9,263 nt of DNA. It comes from Pseudomonadota bacterium. GTDB taxonomy: Bacteria; Pseudomonadota; Gammaproteobacteria; Pseudomonadales; Halieaceae. The translations under genes and the position numbers were made by a program. The DNA lies in assembly GCA_030591305.1 (NCBI GenBank), contig JAUVBI010000117.1:1-9263 (forward strand), given 5' to 3'. Positions 1 through 6,591 of the stretch are shown here, in pieces; positions within the stretch are counted from its first letter, which is position 1, and every line of letters starts with the position of its first letter. The notes beneath the pieces were generated by a model. That model ran no database searches, was not told the origin of the DNA, and was given only the letters and a program-made list of their open reading frames with translations.

Positions 1-967
1 CCAGCAATTCAAACGAACGCTTCCGGTCTTCAAAATAATATATATTGGTAACCACCATTATCTCATCGGCGTCGTGCAGGTTGGCCAGGTGTGAAACCTG
101 TTCCTTAACCTGCTCGGGTGTTCCCACAGCCCGGCTATCAATTCTACCGGCGATAAATGCCCGTTCCTGCGGCCCCAGCGGGTAGGCCAGTGCCTCCTGG
201 GGTGTCAGTGATACGCCCGTGCTCTGACCGGTAAAGAAACGAAAGAGATTGAGGTCGTAGGTTAGCTGCAGGGCTTTGGCCTGTTGCTCATCGTCGGCAC
301 AAAACACACTAATGGTTAGAATTGCATGGGGTGAAGACAGTTTTTCACTGGCCTGAAAACGCTCTTTATACATACCAATGAGGTGGTGATCGGCCTGGGG
401 GTTGATAAACAGGCCCAGGTTGTAGGGCAGCCCCCGTTGAGCGGCCAGTATGGCGCTGTCCTGGCTGGAACCCAGCATCCACAGGGGTAAGTCTGGTGGA
501 GGTTTGGGGCTGACCAGGGGCTGGGTATTGTCGGCCCATAGATAGTTGCTTAGCTGGGCGACCAACTCTGGAAACTTCTCGAATTTGGGCCGTCCGTCTG
601 TTGCCAGTGCAACCGCTGTCGACATGTCTGCACCGGGCGCCCGGCCCACGCCTAAATCGACACGGCCGGGATACAAGTTGGCCAGAAGGGAGAACACTTC
701 GGCGATTTTGTAGGCGCTGTAGTGGGGCAGCATAATGCCGCCAGAACCGATGCGAATACTGCTTGTGGCGGCGCCCAGGGCTGCGAGAAGCACTTCCGGT
801 GCACTGCCTGCCACGGCAGAAAACGCATGGTGTTCAGATACCCAGAAACGTTTGTACCCCAATTTTTCACACCACTGGGCCATCTCAATGGTTTCTTGCA
901 GCGCGATGGCTGCCTGATCTGCGGAGCGGGTCAGGGATTGATCCAGAACAGAGAGTGGAAAAGTCAT
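1..967 (-). CDS. LLM-class flavin-dependent oxidoreductase (YhbW-like), 3' end cut by window edge
   Basis: Bacterial luciferase-like monooxygenase, predicted cytoplasmic and FMN/flavin-dependent; the substrate is unknown. 322 residues are visible from the ATG at 967 and the frame is still open at base 1. By comparison with E. coli YhbW only about 10-15 C-terminal residues are missing. Recognisable blocks: LSVLDQ near the N-terminus (about residues 5-10), WVSEHH (42-47), IRIGSGGIMLPHYS (71-84), RVDLGVGRAPG (102-112), a WMLGSS block, and DADEIMV close to the visible end. The frame extends back to an ATG at 1027, adding 20 residues (MKQPDNLL...). I prefer 967 because family members begin just before the LS(V/L)LD strand and because it leaves about 80 bp of divergent promoter space. 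Neither start has a good Shine-Dalgarno sequence. The gene diverges from the DUF1653 gene. The family call is firm; the biological role is not known. Confidence 0.9.
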   Translation of the reverse strand, partial: MTFPLSVLDQSLTRSADQAAIALQETIEMAQWCEKLGYKRFWVSEHHAFSAVAGSAPEVLLAALGAATSSIRIGSGGIMLPHYSAYKIAEVFSLLANLYPGRVDLGVGRAPGADMSTAVALATDGRPKFEKFPELVAQLSNYLWADNTQPLVSPKPPPDLPLWMLGSSQDSAILAAQRGLPYNLGLFINPQADHHLIGMYKERFQASEKLSSPHAILTISVFCADDEQQAKALQLTYDLNLFRFFTGQSTGVSLTPQEALAYPLGPQERAFIAGRIDSRAVGTPEQVKEQVSHLANLHDADEIMVVTNIYYFEDRKRSFELL

Positions 968-1033
968 CAGATACTTGCTGAGTAGTAGTGGTTTGATGGA
1001 TAGTAACAGATTGTCAGGTTGTTTCATCCGGCC

Positions 1034-1038
1034 GGAGG
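1034..1038 (+). promoter_or_regulatory. Shine-Dalgarno GGAGG for the DUF1653 gene
   Basis: Perfect GGAGG. Spacing is 10 nt to the in-frame TTG at 1049 and 16 nt to the ATG at 1055, so it argues mildly for initiation at TTG. It lies just outside the divergent oxidoreductase gene. Confidence 0.45.
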
Positions 1039-1054
1039 CGCACTTGCGTTGAAT

Positions 1055-1270
1055 ATGGAATTAGAGTTGGGAAAATACCGCCATTTCAAAGGCGGTGAAT
1101 ATCAGGTACACGGTGTTGCCACACACTCAGAAAGTGGTGATCAATTGGTCGTATACACACCCCTGTACGGGGAGGGCGGCTTGTGGGTACGCCCCCTGGC
1201 TATGTTCATTGAAACAGTTGAGCATGAGGGGGCAACATGCCCCCGGTTTATGTTTGTCGAGAAGGTTTAA
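1055..1270 (+). CDS. DUF1653 domain protein, 71 aa
   Basis: Small protein that is one DUF1653 domain from end to end: GKYRHFKGGEYQV at the start, THSE...LVVYTPLYG in the middle, LWVRPLAMFIETV and PRF near the end. The function of DUF1653 proteins is not established; there is no signal peptide or membrane segment, so it is probably cytoplasmic. The length fits the family (about 70-75 residues). The start is uncertain: ATG at 1055 puts GKYRHF six residues in, but the only good Shine-Dalgarno (GGAGG, 1034-1038) lies 16 nt upstream of it. An in-frame TTG at 1049 has a better 10-nt spacer and adds two residues. The TAA ends at 1270, immediately before the metY stop on the other strand, so the two genes converge with no spacer. 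Confidence 0.85.
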   Translation: MELELGKYRHFKGGEYQVHGVATHSESGDQLVVYTPLYGEGGLWVRPLAMFIETVEHEGATCPRFMFVEKV

Positions 1271-2545
1271 TCAGCGACTGGCCTCCAGTGCCTGGTCAAT
1301 GTCTGCCAGGATGTCATCTATATGCTCGATGCCCACTGATATTCTCACCATATCCTCAGTTACACCTGCCGATGCAAGCTCCTGTGCATTGAGTTGACGG
1401 TGGGTTGTGCTGGCGGGGTGGCAGGATAATGATTTGGCATCACCGATATTGACCAGTCGGAGTATCAATTGCAGCGCATCGATAAACTTGCTGCCAGCTT
1501 CTGCGCCGCCTTTGATGCCAAAGCTGATGATGCCCGAGGCCCTGCCGCCGCAAATTCTGTTGCAGGTTTCCCGGTATGGGCTGTCTGGCAGCGTAGCGTA
1601 ATTTACCCAGTTCACAAGTGGGTGCTCGTGCAGGTGTTTTGCGACCTTTTCGGCGTTTTCGCAGTGCCTTTCCATTCTCAAGGCCAAAGTCTCCAAGCCC
1701 TGCATAATCAGGAATGCGCTGTGTGGCGACAGTGCTGCCCCGGTGTTGCGCAGTGGAACAACCCTGCATCGGCCGATATAGGCCGCTGGCCCCATGGCTT
1801 CGGTATATACCACACCGTGGTAGGAGGGGTCAGGTGTGTTCATGATGGGAAAGCGGTCGGCATGCGCTGCCCAGTCGAATTTCCCAGAGTCGACGATGGC
1901 GCCTCCTATAGTGGTGCCGTGGCCGCCGATATATTTGGTCAGGGAGTGCACAACAATATCGGCACCAAAGTCGAATGCGCGACATAGCAGTGGTGTGGCA
2001 ACGGTATTATCTACGATTAGTGGAACACCTGCTTCATGGGCAATATCGGCCCACTTCTGTATATCTACGATATTTCCCGCCGGGTTGCCAATAGATTCGC
2101 AAAACAGGGCCTTGGTGTTGTCATCGATCAGGGATTTTACCCGCTCGAAATCATCTGCGTCGGCAAAACGGGTCTCTATGCCCTGGCGTGGAAAGGTGTG
2201 GGCAAAAAGATTGTAGGTGCCCCCATACAATTGTGAGGTGCTGACAATATTGCTGCCCACTTCGGCAATAGCTTCAATGGAGTAGCGAATAGCGGCCATG
2301 CCAGATGCTACGCACAGCGCACCCACACCACCCTCTAATTCGGTCAGGCGTTGCTCCAGGACGCCATTGGTTGGGTTCATGATACGGCTGTAGATGTTTC
2401 CCGGCACTTTCAGGTCAAACAGGTCGGCTCCGTGCTGGCTGTCGTTAAAGGTATAGGATGTTGTCTGGTATATGGGAGTTGTGGCCGCGTTGGTGGTCGG
2501 TTCAGCGCTGTAGCCGGCGTGCAGGGCAATGGTCTCGGGTTTCAC
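1271..2545 (-). CDS. metY: O-acetylhomoserine sulfhydrylase (aminocarboxypropyltransferase), PLP-dependent
   Basis: Makes L-homocysteine from O-acetyl-L-homoserine and sulfide (direct sulfhydrylation route to methionine); cytoplasmic, of the Cys/Met-metabolism PLP enzyme family. It has 424 residues, the usual MetY length (about 420-440) and longer than cystathionine gamma-synthase. Visible landmarks: TIALHAGY at the N-terminus, YSRIMNPTN (52-60), the phosphate-binding SGMAA (81-85), LYGGTYNLF (106-114), IVDNT with the PLP-pyridine Asp179, and SLTKYIGGHG carrying the Schiff-base Lys204. The C-terminal half has SLGDAKS-like NIGDAKSLSCHPASTTHRQL and VRISVGIEHIDD. The start codon is GTG (2545-2543), supported by an AGGAG Shine-Dalgarno (2556-2552) six nt upstream. 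It diverges from sstT and converges with the DUF1653 gene. Specificity for O-acetyl over O-succinyl homoserine is inferred from family resemblance. Confidence 0.95.
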   Translation of the reverse strand: MKPETIALHAGYSAEPTTNAATTPIYQTTSYTFNDSQHGADLFDLKVPGNIYSRIMNPTNGVLEQRLTELEGGVGALCVASGMAAIRYSIEAIAEVGSNIVSTSQLYGGTYNLFAHTFPRQGIETRFADADDFERVKSLIDDNTKALFCESIGNPAGNIVDIQKWADIAHEAGVPLIVDNTVATPLLCRAFDFGADIVVHSLTKYIGGHGTTIGGAIVDSGKFDWAAHADRFPIMNTPDPSYHGVVYTEAMGPAAYIGRCRVVPLRNTGAALSPHSAFLIMQGLETLALRMERHCENAEKVAKHLHEHPLVNWVNYATLPDSPYRETCNRICGGRASGIISFGIKGGAEAGSKFIDALQLILRLVNIGDAKSLSCHPASTTHRQLNAQELASAGVTEDMVRISVGIEHIDDILADIDQALEASR

Positions 2546-2591
2546 GATATTCTCCTGAGTTAATTAAATGTGAATTAGATACTGGCTTCGG

Positions 2592-2619
2592 AGCATAGCA
2601 AACAGGTTGGCTTATACAA
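2592..2619 (-). promoter_or_regulatory. Possible sigma70-type promoter for metY
   Basis: On the minus strand TTGTAT (2619-2614) is followed after 16 nt by TATGCT (2597-2592). This would start transcription near 2585 and give a leader of about 40 nt. The match to consensus is moderate (4/6 for each box). The -35 hexamer lies inside the left palindrome arm, which would suit repressor control. No SAM riboswitch is apparent in the leader. This is pattern-matching only. Confidence 0.3.
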
Positions 2620-2650
2620 GGCCTTGCTCTGCGGGGAAATTTGTATAAGC
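2610..2650. repeat. 10-bp perfect inverted repeat between metY and sstT; candidate operator pair
   Basis: GCTTATACAA (2610-2619) and its exact reverse complement TTGTATAAGC (2641-2650) are separated by 21 bp. Each arm is part of an imperfect palindrome of the form CTTrTAyAAG (2611-2620 and 2640-2649), centred 29 bp apart, near three helical turns. The left arm also overlaps the 10-bp palindrome CAAGGCCTTG (2617-2626). No T-tract follows on either strand, so a terminator is unlikely. The position between divergent genes suggests a binding site for a dimeric regulator; the regulator is unknown. Confidence 0.5.
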
Positions 2651-2695
2651 TTGGTACCTTCTAAAAAGTTGCCCCAGATCAAATAATACAGTCAT

Positions 2696-2701
2696 AGGTG
2701 G
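2696..2701 (+). promoter_or_regulatory. Shine-Dalgarno AGGTGG deciding the sstT start
   Basis: AGGTGG (one mismatch from AGGAGG), followed by GTGGA, lies 11 nt upstream of the ATG at 2713. The alternative GTG starts at 2698 and 2701 fall inside it and have no Shine-Dalgarno of their own, so the ATG is the better start. Confidence 0.5.
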
Positions 2702-2712
2702 TGGATAATTTA

Positions 2713-3897
2713 ATGAAGAAGATAGGTCTTGTCCCGCAGATTCTAATAGGTGTTGCACTGGGGGCCCTGATGGGTGTTGTTTCCCCCGGTCTCGCTGAGG
2801 AACTGGGCCTGTTGGGACAGTTGTTTGTCGGCATGCTCAAGGCCGTTGCACCGCTGCTGGTGATGATATTGGTGATGTCTGCCGTTGCCAATAAACATGA
2901 ATCCGGTAGTGATGGCCGCAAGACCTTTGCCACTATTATCCTGTACCTGGTAGGTACAATACTGGCCGCTGTGGTGGCGCTTCTTATGAGTCAGGCGTTT
3001 CCGCAAACTATCGCCCTGAGTGGGGTGGCAGAGGGCAATCCCCCGGCGCAAGTGACTTCTGTATTAACCGATGTACTGTTTAAACTGATCGACAACCCCA
3101 TCAACGCGCTGATTACGGGAAATTTCCTGGGCTGTCTTACTTGGGCCATATTGTTGGGGATCAGCTTTCGCAAGGCGCCGGATAGTTTCAAGTTGCATTT
3201 GCAGACTTTTGCCGGTGGCATGACAGATATTGTTCGCCTTATTATTCGTCTGGCACCGGTAGGTATATTTGGTCTGGTTTGCTTTACGGTTGCTACTATA
3301 GGAATTGAGGCTCTGGCCGGTTATGCGAATCTGGCCCTGTTGCTGGTGGCCTGCATGTTAATAGTCGCCTTGCTGGTCAATCCGGCTATCGTCTATTTCA
3401 TTACTAAAAAGAATCCCTATCCGGTGGTTTTTCAATGCCTGAGAGAGTCGGGCGTTACTGCATTTTTCACCCGCAGTTCGGCTGCCAATATACCGGTTAA
3501 CCTGTCGCTGGCGGAAAAACTGGGTATCAGCGAAGAGCTCTATACAGTTACTATCCCAATCGGTGCAACCGTCAATATGGCGGGGGCTGCAATAACCATT
3601 ACGGTGTTAACCCTTGCCGCTGCAAACACTCTGGGTATTGAAGTCTCGCTGGGCAGTGCCCTGGTGCTGTGTGTTATCTCTGCACTGGCGGCCTGTGGTG
3701 CAAGTGGCGTGCCTTCGGGCAGTTTATTGTTGGTGCCGCTGGCCTGTTCCCTATTTGGTATCTCCTATGAGGTGTCCATGCAGGTGGTGGCGATTGGCTT
3801 TATTATCAGCGTGATCCAGGACTCTGCTGAGACTGCTCTAAACTCAAGTACAGACGTGGTTTACACCTATGCGGTAGATCAGATGGGCAAGAGCTAG
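2713..3897 (+). CDS. sstT: Serine/threonine:Na+ symporter SstT
   Basis: Inner-membrane transporter of the dicarboxylate/amino acid:cation symporter (DAACS) family that imports L-serine and L-threonine with sodium. It has 394 residues from the ATG at 2713, slightly shorter than E. coli SstT (414) because of a shorter N-terminus. The protein is hydrophobic throughout. Landmarks: GLLGQLFVGMLKAVAPLLVMILVM near the N-terminus, LRESGVTAFFTRSSAANIPVN ending at about residue 263, NMAGAAITITVLTLAA (from 288), CGASGVPSGSLLLVPLA, and QDSAETALNSSTDV (369-382); the RSSAANIPVN and NMAG blocks form the substrate/ion site in this family. Two in-frame GTG codons (2698, 2701) precede the ATG. They overlap the likely Shine-Dalgarno AGGTGG, so the ATG is preferred. 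Its TAG overlaps the btuF stop on the opposite strand. Confidence 0.94.
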   Translation: MKKIGLVPQILIGVALGALMGVVSPGLAEELGLLGQLFVGMLKAVAPLLVMILVMSAVANKHESGSDGRKTFATIILYLVGTILAAVVALLMSQAFPQTIALSGVAEGNPPAQVTSVLTDVLFKLIDNPINALITGNFLGCLTWAILLGISFRKAPDSFKLHLQTFAGGMTDIVRLIIRLAPVGIFGLVCFTVATIGIEALAGYANLALLLVACMLIVALLVNPAIVYFITKKNPYPVVFQCLRESGVTAFFTRSSAANIPVNLSLAEKLGISEELYTVTIPIGATVNMAGAAITITVLTLAAANTLGIEVSLGSALVLCVISALAACGASGVPSGSLLLVPLACSLFGISYEVSMQVVAIGFIISVIQDSAETALNSSTDVVYTYAVDQMGKS

Positions 3898-4757
3898 TAA
3901 CGCACTGTGTTGAGTTTTTCGCAGAGATCCCTAGCGCCCAGAAGCACTCTGGCCGTTGGGCGCTGAATGTGATCAGGATCGATAAAAAACAGGGCGTTAT
4001 TTTTCACTGCGGTCAATGATGGGTAGTTGAACCAGTTGTCCAGCCATTCCGGTCTCGCTTTGCTCATGCCGCTGGCGATAATGACGTCCGGATTGCGGTG
4101 CAAAACTGATTCAATGTTAATCTTTGGGGCCAGGATTTCGGTATCCCCAAAAATATTACTGCCGCCGCACAGCTCAATGACCTGACTGATCAAGTGATCT
4201 CCATTGAGTGTTTGCAACGGCTCGTTCCATATCTGGTAGAGAACGGTGAGAGTTTGACTGTAACCATAGACGGCCTTGAGCAGGAGAACTTCGCGCTCTA
4301 TACGCAGAGCCTCTGCCTCACTTGTTTGTTCTGTGCCGGCAAGTTGCCCCAGTAGGCGAATGGAACGTGCAACGTCAGAGAGCTGTCTGGGCTCGCTGAC
4401 AAAAACTGGAATGCCCAGGGTCTCAAGTTTTTCCAGGGCTCGCATGCCGTTTCCCGAGCCCCACATCAGGATCAGGTCGGGCTGCAGGGAGACAATGGTC
4501 TCCAGGCTAAAGGCGGCATACGAGCCGACTTTTTGGATATTGGAGGCCTGCAGAGGGTAGTTGCTGTAACTTACAACACCCACCAGTTTGTCGCCCGCAC
4601 CGGCGCTGTACAGGTTTTCGACAATGTGGGGGGCGAGGGCAACAATACGCATGGCGGGTGACTCCAGTGTCACAGGCCTTCCCAGATAATCTTCAACGGT
4701 GATGCTCGAAGCGTGGGCAAATGTGGAAAATAACAGGAGTATGAGGTATTTCATCAT
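3894..4757 (-). CDS. btuF: Periplasmic cobalamin-binding protein BtuF
   Basis: Class III periplasmic binding protein of the cobalamin ABC importer: it receives B12 after outer-membrane transport and delivers it to BtuCD. It has 287 residues, against 266 in E. coli. A short signal peptide (hydrophobic LILLLF core, likely cleavage after Ala16 in AHA) marks export. The SYSNYP segment (63-68) matches the SYSDYP region of E. coli BtuF, and LQPDLILMWGSGN (91-103) follows in the same order. Cys197 (ELCGGSNIF) and Cys279 (DLCEKL) align with the two cysteines that form the disulfide in E. coli BtuF. The gene begins with two ATG codons (4757, 4754) 8 nt after the btuD stop, without a clear Shine-Dalgarno, so coupling is likely. 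Heme- or siderophore-binding relatives share the fold; the sequence matches and operon context favour cobalamin. Confidence 0.9.
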   Translation of the reverse strand: MMKYLILLLFSTFAHASSITVEDYLGRPVTLESPAMRIVALAPHIVENLYSAGAGDKLVGVVSYSNYPLQASNIQKVGSYAAFSLETIVSLQPDLILMWGSGNGMRALEKLETLGIPVFVSEPRQLSDVARSIRLLGQLAGTEQTSEAEALRIEREVLLLKAVYGYSQTLTVLYQIWNEPLQTLNGDHLISQVIELCGGSNIFGDTEILAPKINIESVLHRNPDVIIASGMSKARPEWLDNWFNYPSLTAVKNNALFFIDPDHIQRPTARVLLGARDLCEKLNTVRY

Positions 4758-4765
4758 CGCGATAG

Positions 4766-5545
4766 CTAGCGGGGAATGATCTGGGGTTGATCGCGGTAGG
4801 GATGAGTGGCAATGACCACATCGGCGTTAAAGGTACACTTAAACAGCTCTTCAGTGAACACGTCCCCGGGTATGCCATGGGCGACCTGTCGGCCTTTGTC
4901 CAGAACGACAACCTCGTCGACAAGAGAGGACACGGCGTTAAAATCGTGAATCACCACCACGATTGCACAGCCCCGGTCGGCGAGATTTTGAATGGCGGCG
5001 CCGGTACTCTGTTGATGTTGAATGTCCAGGGCTGCAGTGGGCTCATCGAGCAGTAATAGTTTTCCCTGAAGGGAGTCGGCCTGCCAGATCTGGGCGAAAA
5101 TTCGCGCCAGTTGCACGCGTTGTTTTTCTCCGCCGGACAGCTGTGTGTAGAGCCTGCCGCGCAGGTGGGTCGTGTCAGTGAGCTGTAACACTTTTTCCAT
5201 AACCCCCCTGTCGACGACGCTACCTGTGTCGTGGGGGCTGCGGCCCAGTAGAATGACTTCTTCCACGGTATAGGGAAAGTTCAGCAGGGACAATTGTGGC
5301 AGGTAGGCCATGTTGCGGGCGAGTTCTCGCCTTGGCCAATTCTGTAGGGGCTTGCCTGCCAGTTGCAAGCTGCCGCACTGTAATGGAATATCTCCCACCA
5401 GCGTATTGAGAAGGCTGGTTTTTCCCGCACCGTTGGGGCCGACAACACCCAGAATACGGCCGGCATCGAGATCAAAATTTATATTTTCCAGCAGCGTCGG
5501 CCCCCAGGGGGCTGTGCTCAGGTTTTGCAGGCTTAGCAGACTCAT
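4766..5545 (-). CDS. btuD: Cobalamin ABC importer ATP-binding protein (BtuD; FecE/HmuV-type)
   Basis: Cytoplasmic ATPase that powers the BtuC permease. It has 259 residues with a complete nucleotide-binding domain: Walker A GPNGAGKT (36-43), Q-loop Gln84 (YLPQ), signature LSGGEKQR (136-143), Walker B LLLLDEPT (163-170), D-loop ALD (172-174) and H-loop His200. An extra segment between signature and Walker B (AQIWQADSLQGK) is typical of HmuV-type ATPases, so on sequence alone this could be called a heme importer ATPase. The cobalamin assignment rests on the riboswitch, btuB, cobO and btuF in the same operon. Its ATG overlaps the btuC TGA in an ATGA (5545-5542), a classic translational coupling arrangement. 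All catalytic motifs are intact. Confidence 0.87.
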   Translation of the reverse strand: MSLLSLQNLSTAPWGPTLLENINFDLDAGRILGVVGPNGAGKTSLLNTLVGDIPLQCGSLQLAGKPLQNWPRRELARNMAYLPQLSLLNFPYTVEEVILLGRSPHDTGSVVDRGVMEKVLQLTDTTHLRGRLYTQLSGGEKQRVQLARIFAQIWQADSLQGKLLLLDEPTAALDIQHQQSTGAAIQNLADRGCAIVVVIHDFNAVSSLVDEVVVLDKGRQVAHGIPGDVFTEELFKCTFNADVVIATHPYRDQPQIIPR

Positions 5546-6591
5546 CCCTGCATACCGTAGTGGTGTCTGTTGCGAAGCAGGGAGATGAAAAACGGTACGC
5601 CAATAATTGCCGTAATGATTCCCACGGGTAATTCGGTGGGTGCTATCAGGGTGCGAGACAGGGTATCTGCGATCAACAGCAGTATAGCGCCCGCCAGGGC
5701 CGAGGCGGGTAGTAAGAAAAGATGATTGGGCCCTATCAGCATACGCACAATATGTGGCACCACTAGGCCGACAAAAGCGATGGTGCCCACCATGGCAACA
5801 GAGGTTCCCACACCGATGGCCACCCAGACTATCAACGCTATTTTAACCCGGTCAACATCAATGCCCAGGTGCCGGGCCTCGGACTCGCCCAGCAACAGGG
5901 CGTTGAGGGCGGTGGCGTAGCGGGGCAGGGCAATAAGAACCGCACAAGTCACTGTTGATGCAACAAGTAGACGGGGATAACTGGCACCATCCAGGCCACC
6001 CATTTTCCATAAACTGATACGTCTGAGCATTTCATTGTCGGCAAAAAATTCCAGCAGACTCCCCAGCGCCCCCGCCAGCGCCGTAATGGCTATCCCGGCG
6101 AGCAACATGGTTGCGACGGAGGTACCATTGCCTGAACTTGCCAGGCGATAAACAAAGAGCACGGCAATCACGCCACCGATGAAGGCTCCCACAGAGATGA
6201 GTGTTAAGCCGACGTAGCCTTGCAGAACAGAGCTTCCCATCACAATGAACAGTGCCGCACCCAGTGACGCGCCAGCGGTAACACCGATAAGAGAGGGATC
6301 AGCCAGGGGATTGCGAAATAATCCCTGCATGGCGGCTCCACTCATACCCAGGGTCGCCCCCATTACCGCTGCCAGTAATATCCGGGGTAGGCGCAACTGG
6401 CCGACAATGACAGCGCTCTGTGAGCTTGCATCACCTGAGAGCGTATGCAGCAGGCCATCCATGACCTCCGGGAAGCTTAAGGGGACGGCACCCTTGGCCA
6501 GCCCCAACAGTGTGCACAGAGGGAGTAGAATCAGCAGGCCAGTTATAAGTGCCTTTGCTTGCTGTCTTCGCTTGAGGGCAAAATTGCTAAT
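5542..6591 (-). CDS. btuC: Cobalamin ABC importer permease BtuC (FecCD family), probable non-standard ATT start
   Basis: Inner-membrane permease; two copies form the B12 channel with BtuD. Family motifs (numbered from the ATT at 6591): MQGLFRNPLADP (88-99), LLGESEARHLG (233-243), FVGLVVPHIVR (273-283) and ELPVGIITAIIGVPFF (320-335), with about ten hydrophobic segments. The first ATG, GTG or TTG in frame is TTG at 6507 (321 aa, conservative model). That start would cut into the first membrane helix, because the open frame upstream encodes basic KRRQQAK followed by ALITGLLILLPLCTLLGL, a normal FecCD N-terminus. Upstream codons contain no ATG, GTG or TTG before the TAA at 6615-6613. ATT at 6591 (or 6594) follows an AAGGG and overlaps the cobO stop, giving 349 aa, the usual family size. 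I infer an ATT start; a frame lesion or CTG start is possible. The product call is firm; the 5' end is not. Confidence 0.85.
   Translation of the reverse strand: MSNFALKRRQQAKALITGLLILLPLCTLLGLAKGAVPLSFPEVMDGLLHTLSGDASSQSAVIVGQLRLPRILLAAVMGATLGMSGAAMQGLFRNPLADPSLIGVTAGASLGAALFIVMGSSVLQGYVGLTLISVGAFIGGVIAVLFVYRLASSGNGTSVATMLLAGIAITALAGALGSLLEFFADNEMLRRISLWKMGGLDGASYPRLLVASTVTCAVLIALPRYATALNALLLGESEARHLGIDVDRVKIALIVWVAIGVGTSVAMVGTIAFVGLVVPHIVRMLIGPNHLFLLPASALAGAILLLIADTLSRTLIAPTELPVGIITAIIGVPFFISLLRNRHHYGMQG

Noticed and set aside
1469..1987. 172-codon plus-strand ORF inside metY
   Set aside because: It is antisense to conserved metY sequence including the PLP-lysine region, with no recognisable protein features.
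2552..2556. Shared AATATC between Shine-Dalgarno and start codon in metY and btuB
   Set aside because: The identity is limited to a short A/T-rich spacer next to two ordinary ribosome binding sites; chance is enough to explain it.
2546..2600. SAM-type riboswitch in the metY leader
   Set aside because: The leader is short and shows no recognisable SAM aptamer core or stem arrangement.
2610..2650. Inverted repeat between metY and sstT read as a transcription terminator
   Set aside because: The 21-nt spacing is too long for an intrinsic terminator, no T-run follows on either strand, and it lies between divergent starts rather than after a gene.
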